Assembly (NCBI GenBank): GCA_019914995.1
Contig: CM034145.1
Coordinates: 3,665,262-3,729,261, forward strand
Origin: Acanthochlamys bracteata
Taxonomy: Eukaryota; Streptophyta; Magnoliopsida; Pandanales; Velloziaceae
DNA length: 64,000 bases
Reading direction: 5' to 3'
The translations under genes were made by a program, and so were the position numbers. A model generated the notes under the pieces. The model had not been told where the DNA came from. It did no database searches and saw only the letters and a program-made list of their open reading frames with translations. Below, in pieces: positions 26,801 to 39,169 of this stretch. The number at the start of each line of letters is the position of its first letter. The first letter of the stretch is position 1.

Positions 26801-27258
26801 TCCTGGCGGAATGCTTTCCATGCCTTATGATATGGGAGGTATGCCTATTAGAGATGGCGGAGTTTCTCAGCCTATTCCTATTGGAACTTTAGCATCAGCT
26901 CTTGCAAATGCGCCGCCAGACCAGCAAAGAACAGTACGCACTTTTTCCCCCCTACTACTATCTTTACAACTTTTCATATAGGATTAGTTTATTAACTTTT
27001 GTTGTTTATTCATAGATGCTTGGGGAAAGCCTTTATCCACTTGTCGAGCAGCTGGAACCTGATTATGCTGCCAAAGTGACGGGCATGTTGCTGGAGATGG
27101 ATCAGACTGAAGTCCTTCATCTCCTGGAATCTCCAGAGGCTCTGAAGGCCAAGGTTGGGGAGGCGATGGAGGTCTTGAGAACTGTCCAACAGCAGCAGCA
27201 GGCTACTCCGGCTGATCAGTTGGCTCAATTGTCTTTGAATGATGGGATTGTTTCCTGA
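17848..27258 (+). CDS. PABP: Poly(A)-binding protein, class II (PAB2/PAB4/PAB8 type)
   Basis: Nine exons join in frame: 17848-18106, 23291-23409, 23534-24187, 24257-24334, 24413-24502, 25105-25242, 26158-26334, 26730-26933 and 27016-27258, all with GT-AG borders. They give 653 aa, a normal length. The protein is cytoplasmic; it binds mRNA poly(A) tails and links them to translation factors. RRM1 has LYVGDL (35-40) and LGYAYVNY (74-81). RRM2 has IFIKNL (123-128) and KGYGFVQF (161-168). RRM3 has VYVKNL (214-219) and KCFGFVNF (252-259). RRM4 has LYLKNL (316-321) and RGSGFVAF (354-361). A Pro/Gln/Gly-rich linker follows, then the C-terminal MLLE domain with KVTGMLLE (593-600). The start is the first ATG after the (AG)22 run; it gives a Gln-rich N-terminus. 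Cys253 replaces the usual Gly in RNP1 of RRM3. Intron 1 is 5.2 kb and holds a MITE. The gene looks intact. Choosing between PAB2, PAB4 and PAB8 needs a tree. Confidence 0.95.
19566..19825. mobile_element. Tourist/Harbinger-like MITE in PABP intron 1 (260 bp)
   Basis: The left end GGGGGCGTTTGGGAGTGCTT matches the inverted right end GGGTGTGTTTAGCATTGCTT. TAA flanks both sides (19563-19565 and 19826-19828). These ends and the 3-bp TAA duplication fit the Tourist group. The interior is AT-rich with no frame. Several related but more decayed copies occur elsewhere in the window. Confidence 0.75.
21330..21600 (-). other. GC-richer, purine/pyrimidine-skewed island in PABP intron 1
   Basis: Within an AT-rich intron this stretch is almost all purine on the plus strand, so on the minus strand it is CT-rich, like a plant 5' leader (CTTCTCTTCTCCTCAAGTC). 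Frames are open on both strands (65 codons plus, 158 codons minus), but neither shows a domain and the plus frame is a low-complexity Arg/Glu run. It could be the start of an antisense or non-coding transcript, an inserted gene fragment, or an intronic enhancer. The sequence alone does not decide. Confidence 0.35.
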
Positions 27259-27585
27259 GGTGCTTTTTGGAGCTGAGTTTTTTTTTCTTTTTTTTGGTAC
27301 CAGCATTTAAAGATTTGTCTGTTTGGTTGGTGTGGATGACTTGCTTTTGGTTTTGGAGTGAGCTTGTAGGTAGGTTAGTTCTGGAGCATTTGACCTATGG
27401 TTTTTCTAATGCTTAGAGATATACACTCTTAAGGTTGTTACTTTTGATACTAGAGGTACTTGTTTTGATGCTCGAGTGTAATGGATCGTAGCTTCGTTGG
27501 ATTCTGCAAGATTCAAGTTTCTTGTGATTTTCTTGTTATGTTGGAGGCCCAGGGAGGCAACTTATGACACCTTGTAGCTTTCCTG
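27259..27585 (+). other. PABP 3' untranslated region
   Basis: T-rich sequence follows the TGA stop and runs to a hAT MITE that starts 327 bp downstream. No canonical AATAAA lies in this interval. An AATAAAA lies about 25 bp inside the MITE (near 27610), so the transposon may supply the polyadenylation signal. Confidence 0.5.
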
Positions 27586-28195
27586 AGTAGTATAAACTAG
27601 TTCGGATTTATAATAAAATCTTTTATACAATCGATTCGCTCTAACTCGTTTTAATCCGTTCTAATCCGTTTCGATCCGGTCGATCTGTTCGTCCGGTCGA
27701 ACTGAGTTAATTAAATTTTAAAAAATTTAAATTTATGATATATTAATGTAAAAATAATTATTGGTAGTCGTAAATTGAAATATAATATATAATTTATAAT
27801 TTATATTTGGATATAATAATGCAAAAAAATAAGCTTGTTATATTTTATTTATAAATATTTATATAAGTGATTTTTAAAGTTTTATATTACTAATTTTGTT
27901 AAATTGTAAGAAAAATAATAAATTATTTTAAAATAAAGAATTTTTTTTTAAGTTTATTATTTAAAATATATTTTTGTTTTTTTATATCTTTTTTGTTAGT
28001 TTATTTTTTCTTTTATGCCTTCTAACAAATAATAAATTTATTTATTTATTTTGAAATAATAAGCGTTCGCACTACCGTCAACATTTTAGTATTTTTGATA
28101 TGACGGTTCAACCCATTGACCCAACGGATTAACTCGTGATCCGTTGATCCGAACAGTTTTTCGGTTCAATATTCGGTCCGATTTTTACAACTATG
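27586..28195. mobile_element. hAT-type MITE, copy B (610 bp), at the PABP 3' end
   Basis: It is the same family as copy A. It shares the GATCCG-type left part (TTTCGATCCGGTCGATCTG), the AT-rich core with TTTGGATATAATAATGCAAAAAA, and a right end running from GACGGTTCAACCC to TTACAACTATG. The flanks are an 8-bp duplication with one mismatch, CTTTCCTG (27578-27585) and CTTTTCTG (28196-28203). The left terminus has diverged. There is no transposase frame. Confidence 0.8.
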
Positions 28196-28280
28196 CTTTT
28201 CTGAGTCCTTTCAAGTTATTCGTGAACAGATTAAGTATAAAAACTATGCAAGATTGGAGCGTCTGCTATTAAACTTTAAG

Positions 28281-28531
28281 TGGCCGTTTAGAAGTTTTTA
28301 TGAAAAGTGTTTTGTAAAAAAGAAGAGATATGTTTGTTTTATATTGATAAATGAGTTTTATTTTTTTATTTAAAAAAATTATAATAAAATTTATTATATA
28401 TAATTTTGTAATTTTAAAGTAAATTATATATTTTTTAATTTTAAAATAATTATATAAAATATTATAGAAGATTTATTAAAATATTTGAATAAAAATTGAT
28501 AAACAATTTATAGAAAAAGTTATGCAACGCG
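28281..28531. mobile_element. AT-rich MITE-like repeat
   Basis: TGGCCGTTTAGAAGTTTTTATG at the left and an AT-rich body resemble the Tourist-like family. CTTTAAG occurs immediately on both sides (28274-28280 and 28532-28538). The inverted repeats are poor, so the class is uncertain. Confidence 0.3.
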
Positions 28532-30399
28532 CTTTAAGATTAAAATGAGGTTAACAACAAGTTCTGTACTTAGTTGTTTGTCGGTTTCGTTGATGGGAAA
28601 TTCAATCATCAGGTTTGTTTATGTATGAATTGGAATAACGTGAAGAAAGAACAAAAATACAAAAATAATGTAATAGAAGAGAAATGAAAGCATTTTCTGA
28701 TGATCCATTGGTGGTTTTCTCTGGTTTGATCAGTGATTGTTGATATAGTCGCACTTCCACTCTCTTGGCAGAAAGGTGGAGGTCCATATGATACTTATAT
28801 AAGATTTTCTTGTCGTTGCTGTTGTTCTTTTTTGTTTTTTAAATCTGATTTCAGTATGTTTGCCCTGTGTCCCTATAGGGTGTTCTGCTTGACAGAGCGC
28901 CATTGAAAACGTTTTGTACAGTGGACCATATTTATCATTGCCATTGAGGTGCAGGTTTAATAACCTCCAAAATCTTAGAACCAACTTGGTTAAAATTATT
29001 GTTATGAACGAATACTATCTAGTTGAATCCAAAGAGTTTAGGGTGTCTTTACGACTTGTTGGCTTTGCACGCACATCCAAGCAATTCATATTCAATCTTA
29101 CAAATTTCCTCCCAAAAGCATAATGGCTCGTGTAATCAGAGAATAAAGCAATCGCGGAGCTTGAAATCATTTTCTTGAATCTGAGAGTCTTGAGATCATT
29201 TACTTCAACCAAACTCTCTTATTGTGCAATTATCTCTTAGTCAGCCATATGATATTAAGCGACAAATTGGACCACAAGCAATGATCAAAGCATTGTATGT
29301 TATTTCAAAGTAGACAAGACTAGAGCACCTGCTTCACTTTGCCAAATAGAATTATCACAGAGGTGTAGTCATGATTAGATGCTATTATAGCTATGCAAAT
29401 GTGGGGATTGGGTATGACCGGTGCCGGAAGGCACGCTCAAATATCTTGTGCGACATTTTCTTAAAGGAAAAGAAAGGATTGAATTTCATCAAATTATTAC
29501 AGTAGTTTCCTTCCTGGTTGCGTCGTAGTTTTCTTTCTTCTTTTCCACTGAAAGTTTTATATATATATATATATATATCAGTAAAAAACGAATATGTTTA
29601 AGATCATTTGCAATAGTTTGCAATACTGTCACTGAGCTCATTTAAGATCATTAACAGAACAGAACACATTTGTGAGATAAAGAACTTTGAGAGGACTTGG
29701 AGTCGTCGTGGGGATAGAGTGGATCGGATCATCTCCCATAGGACAACCATCTACTTCCATTTTTTTTTTTTCATAAATTGGCTACATGCTTGATTATATT
29801 TCAAACCTATAGTTATTTCTAGTGACCTATAGAGATTTTTCAAGCTGTCACTAACTACATGGAGCCAGGCACTCTGGAAATTAGGACACTCGTTTATGCT
29901 CAGTCACAGTACTTCTAAATGTTCAGATCTTACAACTAAGAACTTGGAGCAGTCGATATGGCATTTCGTTTTGTTTCTTTTTATAAAGCAACTAAAATTT
30001 ACTTATAAAGTTAATAATGTAACTAGTTGTTCTTTGAATTTTACTGCAAATCTCCTAGTGGACCAAGCTTTTAGTACCACAACTTAGTGATTGTTTGTGA
30101 TTACAGTTACAGCAACCGACGAATTATTTAGTTACTCATTGGATTGAGGTAAATTTTGTATTCCAAAGGGCAGTACACGCACATATTTACTTCAAATTAT
30201 AAGAAGAATTAGCGGACATTCTTGTACATGGGATTCGACTCTTAAGTGTAACCCTATTGTTTGAGGCTTGAACTTGCAACTTCTACAGAAGCTCTTTTCA
30301 ACAAAACACAAATAGGATGATTCAAGACAATAGTAAGTAAAAGCTTCACATCAAAATCCGTCAAAGAATGGAACAACAAGTGCTGACAAGTTTGTTTTA
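28532..30399. other. Intergenic, no gene recognised
   Basis: I see no coding sequence of convincing quality. The stretch includes an (AT)10 run at 29559-29578 and several short frames without domains or clear splice context. Confidence 0.5.
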
Positions 30400-30657
30400 G
30401 AGCGTGTTTTAATTATATGAAAGTGAGTTTTGCGAAAGTAAATTATGAAAGTGAAGTTCAGTAAAAAATAAAAATTTGTAGTAGTAGAGTTTTAAGTGAT
30501 AACTGAAACATGTGAAGTAAAGTTTGGAGTTAAATTTTGATAGAAGTAAATTTTTTGTGAAAATAGAAGGAATTCAGAATGATAATTGAAATACATAAAG
30601 TGATAAAAGTTAAAATCTAAAGAGAAGAAGTGGAGTGCCTTATATTAAAACATTCCC
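30400..30657. mobile_element. Tourist-like MITE (258 bp)
   Basis: The left end GAGCGTGTTTTAATTATATG pairs with the inverted right end GGGAATGTTTTAATATAAGG. TTA flanks both sides (30397-30399 and 30658-30660). The interior is AT-rich with repeated GAAAGTGA/GAAGTAAA words and has no frame. Confidence 0.6.
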
Positions 30658-32961
30658 TTACTTCTTCTACAGTTTCCCATGAATGTTAGACTTATTAAGT
30701 AACGGAAAAGGACTGAGTTAGACTCCATGAAAAGAGCTATCATCAATCAACTTCAGAGGCAGGAACCTAGCTAGCTATGATGAGTTCTTCCTTCTCTTAT
30801 GTGAGTTGTAAAGAATGAGCAATGATCCTTTGCAACAACAGTCTAATAAACTTTTGTTTTCCTTTCTAATTTCTTTCTGAAAAGCGGTTTATTTAACTAG
30901 AGCATCATGGTTATGAGATAGGTAAATGCAACAACTTTCACTTTGAGGTAGCACTCATTTCGTAGAGTTCTTTACATCAATTACAGCATAGTACTCCTAT
31001 GAGCTTAAAAATGTGGACATCGGCTTCTTCTATCTAAGCTTTTAGCCTATAATTGTTTTTTGTTTTGTTTGTTTTGTTTTCTGTTTGCTTTAACTAGTTT
31101 GCTTGTTGGGGTGAGAGAGAGACAGAGAGAGGTCTGGTTTGTTAGAAATAATTAACATTTTGCATACTGAATTTGGTTGATGTTCTCCTTGTTTTTAAGT
31201 TAGAAATAATGAACATATTGCATACTTAATAAGGTTGATGTGCTCCTTGTTTTTTAGAAGCACATTGTTGTTATTTGCTTACGCTCAAATTCTTGAAGTT
31301 GCTTGAATATGCATTTATGATAAATTGTTGTTGTTTTTGATGTTCCTTTTGCTAGTTGCTGATGATCTATTTGTGGTTTTGTCTGAATGAATAATGTGGT
31401 TTTCTAAGAAATTGTTTATGGTTTTGCTTAGTTCAATATTAGTGATAAATGCAGTAAATTTTGTAGAGTCCATGATATAGGATGTGTGAGGAAAAATAGT
31501 GGTTAGTTTCGTTTGATTGGAATTCCTCAAATTGTTCTACCTTGTGTCTCTCTTGTAGTGTTTCTTTTTCTCTCATTTTCATGTTTCCTATTGCTTATCT
31601 TTGTTACTATGTAAACATTTTGTCATAACAAATTGGAAACTTAGTAATGTAGTATGGAAGTAGAGGAACATGTATTCAGCTAGTAATTGGTCAATTAATT
31701 TGGTTAAAGATGTAGAGAGCATTTTGGCAATATCAACTTATACTTTAGTTGCTAAATAAAGTTCTTTTGATTAGTTTTCTCTTACACTCTGGAAATGATT
31801 TTAGTTGTCTATCTCACTTTCTTGTGATGGATTTACATAAAGGTATTTAGGTATCTAAGGTGCTGTCATATATCTTTAAGAAGAAATTGAATTTAGACAC
31901 TTTGATTTTTCTTCTTTTTTTTCATTTAAAATAGAAACCACAATTTCATTTCCCAAAAACCAAAAAATTTGTCAATGGAAATGAATTCCTCGATGCAACT
32001 TCTACAACTAAGATTTGCTCAAATGCAGATGAATATTGTCACGATCAGAATCCTACTGGAGATTGTTTTCCAATTTGTTTTCTTTGATTTAGTCAAACTT
32101 AAGGTAATCGTAGTGGCTTTTCATTGCTTTGTCCCAGTTTTGGCTTTTAACAGCCCGGTGCTAATTGCTTTGTTTCGATTTTGGCTTTCGTTTTTGCTCA
32201 CTTTCAAAATTCCTTAGAATAGTAGAGAATCTTAGTTTCCTAGCAGCTCTTAGTCCAGCAATAGCTGAGATTGAATTCTATGCTACCTAAGTATCCTTTT
32301 CCTGTCTTAATGTGGTTCTCAAACAAAAAGAAGTGCAAGCTGCCTAGTATCAATGTCGTAACATCTTTTACAACTGTAGCTGAAGATTATCCTTTTTGAA
32401 AGAATACGATAGTTTAATTTTTTAATAGAAGATACAAAATGATGAAATTGGGAAGTTAATGTTGTAACATCTTTAGCACTCTGATTGTATATAGGACAAT
32501 TAGCTTTGGGTCTTTACTCAATTTTTGGCATATGTAGTCGAAGACGAAAAGCTGCAGCTTCTGCAATGGAATTTCATAGAGCTGAGTTGTCTTGAGAGCT
32601 GTTTTTACTTAAGGAACATCCTGTGTATTGTGACTTCTCTGTTTACCTCTGTTCTTTACTTGGTTTCAATGGCCTTCATATGCATAGACTCAATAAGTCA
32701 TTTAGTCATTGGAAAAGATAAGAAAAATAAATCTAAATAAATCAGGCCTTTCAGATCAATGAACGATATGTCAAGCTTTGCGCAATTAGGCATATGTATA
32801 TGATATGGTTTTTGCTTAAATTCTACTTGCTTGTCCAGTCATCCTAAGAGACTAGGGGACTACTGTGATTCATTTCCTTGTCCATGGCTAATTTCCTAGA
32901 AGAAAAGAAATCACTGCTTCACTTTTATTTATTTAATGTTTTCATTTCATTGCCAATGGAA
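30658..32961. other. Intergenic, no gene recognised
   Basis: AT-rich sequence between the MITE and the first recognisable FPP exon. The conserved N-terminal exon expected for FPP genes, with its Trp-Leu-Trp-Arg-Lys motif, was not found here. The short frames at 31969-32217 and 32525-32740 show no domain. Confidence 0.45.
31142..31258. repeat. 58-bp tandem duplication, two units
   Basis: Units start at 31142 and 31200. Both begin TTAGAAATAAT and end CTCCTTGTTTTTnAG, with a handful of differences. Confidence 0.75.
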
Positions 32962-34895
32962 AATTAGAACCCAAGAACTTGAGAAGCCCTTAGAAGAATT
33001 AAATGGACAACTTTCTTCTACTGGCGCGGAGGATAGTGCCAAAGATGTTGTACTTTATGAACAAGCGAAGGTAGCTGAAGAAGCTATTCCAGGTCTGTGC
33101 CTTAGTATTCTTAAACGCGTATATAAATGAATTGTTTTGTGAAACATTTGCAACATCATTTTCTTTGCCATTTTGACATCAAGATGGTGTGTACAGGATG
33201 GGAGAAGCCAGAAGCAGAAGCAGCCTCTCTCAAGAAGGATTTAGATGATGCTCTGCTTCAGAAGAAAGTTGCTGAAGAAAAGGTACTAAATGCTGACATG
33301 GCATTGGTGGAGTGTAAGCAGCACCTGCATTCTGTTACAATTATGCAACACTGCATTATTGAGGAGACTGATATAAAAATATCAAGGGAGCATGAGAAAG
33401 CACAACAATTATAAGAGAGGCTAGCAGAAGCAAACCGGAAGGTTGGTGAATTTGGTCTCAAAATTGGTAATCTTGAATAACGTCCTAGAAGTGAAAGGTA
33501 TATTGATTGAAGAGTTAGGTCAATGATAAATCCCAAACAGAAGTAGACTTCGAGGAAGTACTAGAAAAGAGCTTGATATCTCAGAGAAAGAAAATGCTTC
33601 TATGAAGTATGAAGTTTGCTTGCTACAACAGGATCTTGAAATTAGAAATGAAGAAAAGGAATTCAATGTTAAATCAGCTGAGGCTACCCACAAGAAGCAC
33701 TTGGAGAGCGTTACTAAATTCTCAAAGCTTGAAACAGAATGCCAAATATTGCGTGTCATGGTCCGAAGAGACTACCACGATTGGGTGCTTTGTCAAAATT
33801 GAGAAGTGAGGTTGAAATACTAGGAGACAATTCTTCTGAAATAAAGAGCAAAAAGGCAACTTTTCTGTTGTAGTGGGCTGCGATAAAAATGATATTGTGC
33901 TGGCAAATGGTGATGCTATGTCAAATAAGAAACTTGCTTCTCTTTTGGAAAACTTCTCTTCGATTCAGGAGGAAAACAAAATTCTCAAGAACTCTCTATG
34001 CAAGAGAGAGACTGAAATCCAGTCATGGCAGACAATGATTGAATATCCTGCTTCTAAACTACCTCAGCATGAGAGTTTACTTGAGGAGCTGTCAAAAGGA
34101 CAAACTGTAGTTGAGCATGGAAAGAGCAGTCCTGTATTGCGTGATCTTCCTCTGCCTTCAATTTCTGTGGAGCATGGTTATGAACAAAACAAGAGCACTG
34201 CTGAATCATTGGCTTCTGCACTAATATCTGAGTTGGAGCAATTGAAGAGTGGAAAGTCCAGAACACCATCTTGTCAAACAGGAGCTTCTGATATTATGGA
34301 CGACTTTCTTGAGATGGATAAACTAGCAGCAGTTTGTGTGGATAAACCTTTTGAAAGTTCAGGAGTCAAACCTGAGATGAATTACCTGCTTGAGGTTCTA
34401 AAGAACCTGCGGAGCTTGATATGTCGAAAGCAACATCTAAAGAGGTAATCCCTATTGGTAGCTGTTCTGGTTCAAGGTTGGTGATGATAGCCAGATTGAA
34501 CATATAGCACTTGGAAACTATTCTGATTGGCTTCAAGATACAGTGGAGAAGATTTTGCGGAAGCATCAGATGTCAAAGAGTAGCCTGGATGATATCATAG
34601 ATGATATTAAGGACTACTTGAATCTGAGAATCCTCTCTGTTGGAAAGAATGTATCAGATGCCTATGCTGCTTCTTCACCTTCATGTGGTGTTGTAAGAAG
34701 TGGTAAAGATAGTCACCAGCTGTCTCATTCTAACTTGCATAAACCATATGCAGGTTTGTTGATCTTGTTGAGGGAATTATTCAGATATCTTGTGACAACT
34801 AAATATGACCAGATGGAATCCGTTAAGTCCATCTGCAACTTTTACTTATAGCACATGCCTTTCTTCTGGAAATGTCAGAGCTAAGTCCTATTCTT

Positions 34896-35149
34896 GGGCA
34901 TTTGGAATTCCATTTCGCTCCATTCCAAAAACTTCTTTTTATTTCATATTTTTCAATAAATCTTCTACAATATTTTATAAAATTTATTTAAAAATTAAAA
35001 AATATAGAAAATTCTACGTTGTAAGATCTTATTATTACTTATTTTTTATATTATCTTTTGAGATAAAAAAATTGAGCTCGTTTCTCGAAATAAGATAAAA
35101 ATATCTTTCATTCTAGAAAACTCCATTTCATTAGCACTCCCAAATGCCC
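34896..35149. mobile_element. Tourist-like MITE in the FPP pseudogene
   Basis: GGGCATTTGG at the left end is repeated, inverted, at the right end (CCAAATGCCC). The core carries the family words TAAAATTTATTTAAAAATT and GATCTTATTATTACTTA. No clean TAA duplication was found. It lies in an intron of the FPP relic. Confidence 0.55.
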
Positions 35150-35759
35150 TCAATTATAGAATATTTTATGGATGAACGGACTTCAACACTTGAATGATAA
35201 TTAACCACTGCTTTTCTTTTCAAGATGCATCCAACATGAAGGAAAGTATTAGAAGCGATATCATTCACCTAGTGATCAAAAATGTGATTCAGTTAACAAT
35301 AATCATGTATGTAACATTGATTTTCCTGAAAGATTGGAATTTGAGAAAGGACATTTGGTGAAATCTATGCATATAGATCTAAAGCATAGGACTTCACAAA
35401 GAAATGATTTTTACAGAGCAGATAGAGAAAGATGTGGAAGAGAAGGCGAAAGTCTGGAAGGGGCTGCATACATCTTCTCAAATTCATAAATCTGGAGAAA
35501 GCATCTCTAGTTTGCAAGTTGAGATAGGAAAACTCAAGGAACAAAGCAGACTGATGGAGGACAAAACTGAGAATAAGAAATTGATGAATGAAGATCTGGA
35601 TTTAGAACTTGCTGCTACAAAGATTAAACTGAATGAGGTTTCTCAAAACTGCTTATCCCTATAAGTTGAGCTGGAGGTTGAAAGTCACCATAGTGAGGAG
35701 CTAGAGCCACATATCTTGAGCTACAGCTCCAACTAGAAAGGTAATATTGAATTTTGTTC

Positions 35760-38700
35760 TCCAATGACCTTTTTATTTAAACAAGAATGAACTTGCTCAC
35801 AAGGAGAGTCGAGATATGATAAACTTCCAGAAGAAGAGCAACTCAGCACTGTAAGTTCTTAAATTCTGTTGTTAAGAGTAGGATCATATCTCGTTTGCTT
35901 TCTAGCAGATTTGCAGTAGGAATGCTTGAGCTCTTCTACAAAAATTGCATAGGAATGCTTTAAATCGCATTCATAATTTTCTTAATTTCTTTCTGTGTTC
36001 TTATGGTATATTTTTCTCTTCAATAAGACCAATTTCTGAAGTCAAAAAGCTACAGAATCATTTTCTTATTTACCTTACATGATGTAAACAGAAAGAACTA
36101 AATAAGAAACTTCTAAGAAATATGTTGCCACTACTTTGTGGACCCACAATTTGTTAGGTAGAAATGTTCCTTTGGATATCTGATCTAACTCTTGATGTCA
36201 TGATTAGGTTATGGTGTAAAGGAAAATGGAACAATGAACTCATGAGAGATAAGTGTTTAGCCTGACTCTTCAACCTTTTGGAAAATAAACTTATAGAGCA
36301 GAAATACGTTCCTTTTCAATGATTTCATGGTCACTCAAACTTTTCCAAATGTTAATGCGTAAATATCAATTCATGCTCTTTACATTTTGCCTTTATGATC
36401 AATTTTCTTTTCATCATTGCATCCTTGATCTTGTTATTTATTAAATCAATTTATGGCTCTTTTGTTAAGTTTTTCTTCCCTCTCCCTTTGTCATGATTTT
36501 TGTCAAGAAATTCACCATAGAACCAAAAATTAATTGGCTACACGAAGAGTGGTCTGGAATTGTTAATTCAGTAGTATCTAGTTGTATAATAATTTATATG
36601 AATAGATCTTGATTTCTTTTCCCCCTCTACTAAGAGGTGAGGTGGTACAATTGAAGCCGTATGAAATACAAAATATAGACTGCTTGAATTAAGATACGGC
36701 ATAAAAGAAATGGCAAAGAGAAATGCCAGAATGACAAGAAAGCCAGTTTGCAGTAGCGGAACGACAACATAACGACGTAGAGAAAGAAACAGCAAAGCCA
36801 ATTTATCCAACTGAATTATGAATTGCTTAGTTTGTACAAACATAAACATATAACATTAGCATTTTTGCATTAAGAAATATAAGTAATTGGACAGAACCAA
36901 TAATCAAGAAGGACAAATGGAATTGATAAATACAGGAGCATGTGGCCATCGGGTGAAAACTAGAACCTAAAGAAATCATTGCTAGAGTCGCTCTTGAGAG
37001 AAGGCAAAATACAAGAAGAAAGATTGGAGAAACCATGTGATAAAAAAATAAGTTAATTGATCAAATGAATAACCAAGGCGGTAGTTGCATCAAAGAATGC
37101 TATAATTTTGGTGGCCACAAATACCCTATTGGTGATTGTGTCGTGAATACAACTTGACGTAATAAACGAAAATTGAAGACGACACAAGGATTTGGTTAAG
37201 ACGACATCGTGCGCTTAGGTGTATTCTCTTTTCCTGGCTTTGGGTAGAACTCCATGGTGTCATTTTGCATTACGACCTAAAAGCAGGTCTTGGCAAGCAC
37301 CAGAGTTGAGCTGATTCAACCATGGAAACAAAATGTTAAGTAATAGCCATATGATGAAATAAAGTAAAAGGGTAGTGACTTACAAATCTTTTAATGGTCA
37401 CATAGATATTGCCACAATTTGTCATAAGAGAACATGTAGTGCATTAAGCAACTTTGGAAGACGTTCTCTAAACTTTCTAATTAACTAGACTATACAAATA
37501 CGAGGTTAGTTTATTATAGCTCCAAGCTAAAAGCAGGAATTAAGATGTAGGCCAACAGGTGTAAGAACAAATAATGCAGAGATTGTTCACTTGATATAGT
37601 ATAGAGAAAAATCTTCTCACTTGAAGGCTAATTCACTTGATTGTTCTGAAGTTACTAAAATTGGTCATGTTCAAAGCAGAGATTCTTGTTTTATTAGACA
37701 AGGACAAGTAATATTGCATGTAAGCATGAAAATAAATAATTGATAATTTACAAGCATTATGGCATCTTTCTAATAACAATGGCGGTAAAACAACAATTGA
37801 AATAGTAACAATAATAACTAAGCTTTCTCTTGTTGGAGGTGGGATGAGCAAGCTATACGGGATTTTTCCATATATTGTTCTTTGTAGTGAAAGTGGCGGC
37901 AAAAAGCAATGTGAGATGTCAGTATCTTTCTTGGCAACATGTTTTGGACAAAACTCAGTTATTTGATTCTTCAGAACTTTTTTCTAGCATTTGTCGATGT
38001 CCACAAATGAAATTCATACTTTATATAGCACACCATTTTGAAACGTTGCTTAGCACATTAGCCGACAAACAGAATAGTAGATGATCACTTATTTGATGTG
38101 TTTGTTTGAAATGAAGGGAAATTCTCTTATGCTGAAAGCATGCTCTTATTCTGATAATTAGATTTCATTCTAGTTGTTGAATTGTAAGTGGTGCTTATAC
38201 ATTCTAGTTCTTGAATTGTGAGTGGTGCTTATATTCATTTATCTTTTAGAAAATATTTCAATCATTTTTCATTACTAATTACGTCTACGAAAACTTTCAT
38301 ATTGATTATGTATATACGAGTCTACTAGTATGTATATCTGAATGTATTGGCGCATAATTTATTTATATATATAAGGAGAGAATATGAGGTTAGAATACTA
38401 TCAATAGGATTTAGTCCGAGTCCTATCACTTTAATTTTTATGTTAAGAGAGAGAGTATGAGGTTAAAATACTGTCAATAGGTTTAGTCCAATACCTATCA
38501 CTTCAATTTTTATGTTACGGTATCCAAATGTAAGATTCGAACTGTTAGATGTGATTTAGTGCATCAAAAGATTTTTAGGTAAATCATTTTAGCAAGTTTT
38601 GAAATGTTTTGATCGTTCTTTTTAGATAAAATATTTAGATAAAATAAAATGGACAGTAAAATAGCCAGTTACTAGAAAACATAATGTAATGTTTCAAATA

Positions 38701-39169
38701 TGTTAAATTTTGATCCATATACATGACATTATATTTAATTAATGATCTATAATCTGGATTTACAAAAATTTTATTTGTAATATGGTTTCCTAGCTTTGAT
38801 GTATTAATCACTATTTATTATCATATATTTACTGGTTTTTAATAGAGGAGCAAACCATATCGAAATTATCTCAAATTTTTACGAGGATATTTTAATGCTC
38901 TAGATCACATTTAAAGGTTTGGATTTTGCATTTGCATGTTGGAACATAGAAATCCGACCGATAAGGATTTGCCCCTAAATCTTATCCACAGGATTTTAGC
39001 CTCATCCCCTTGTAGATCCCTTGTATTTTCTTCATGGTACCAGCAAAATGATTAGCCCTAATGCATTTTTATGGTAGGGGATGTGAGATCAGTTATCCTC
39101 ATGTATTCCGCACATTAGCATGGTTCTTAGTAGTTTAACCAACTGCAATTGAACATGGCTATACTACAG
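35760..39169. other. Long intron of the FPP pseudogene
   Basis: About 3.4 kb of AT-rich sequence separates the NEDLDLEL block from the last FPP exon, which starts after CTACAG at 39169. I see no gene in it. It holds a 73-bp tandem duplication at 38376-38521. Frames near 36568-36849 and 37633-38084 carry no recognisable domain. Confidence 0.4.
38376..38521. repeat. 73-bp tandem duplication, two units
   Basis: Units start near 38376 and 38449. Each runs from GAGAGARTATGAGGTTA through TTTAGTCC and CCTATCACTT to TTTTTATGTTA, with around ten differences. Confidence 0.75.

Noticed and set aside
34054-34566. Minus-strand frames opposite the FPP relic
   Set aside because: They are shadows of former coding sequence.
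36568-38084. Frames with hydrophobic segments in the FPP intron
   Set aside because: T-rich AT sequence gives chance hydrophobic runs; no motif and no splice context.
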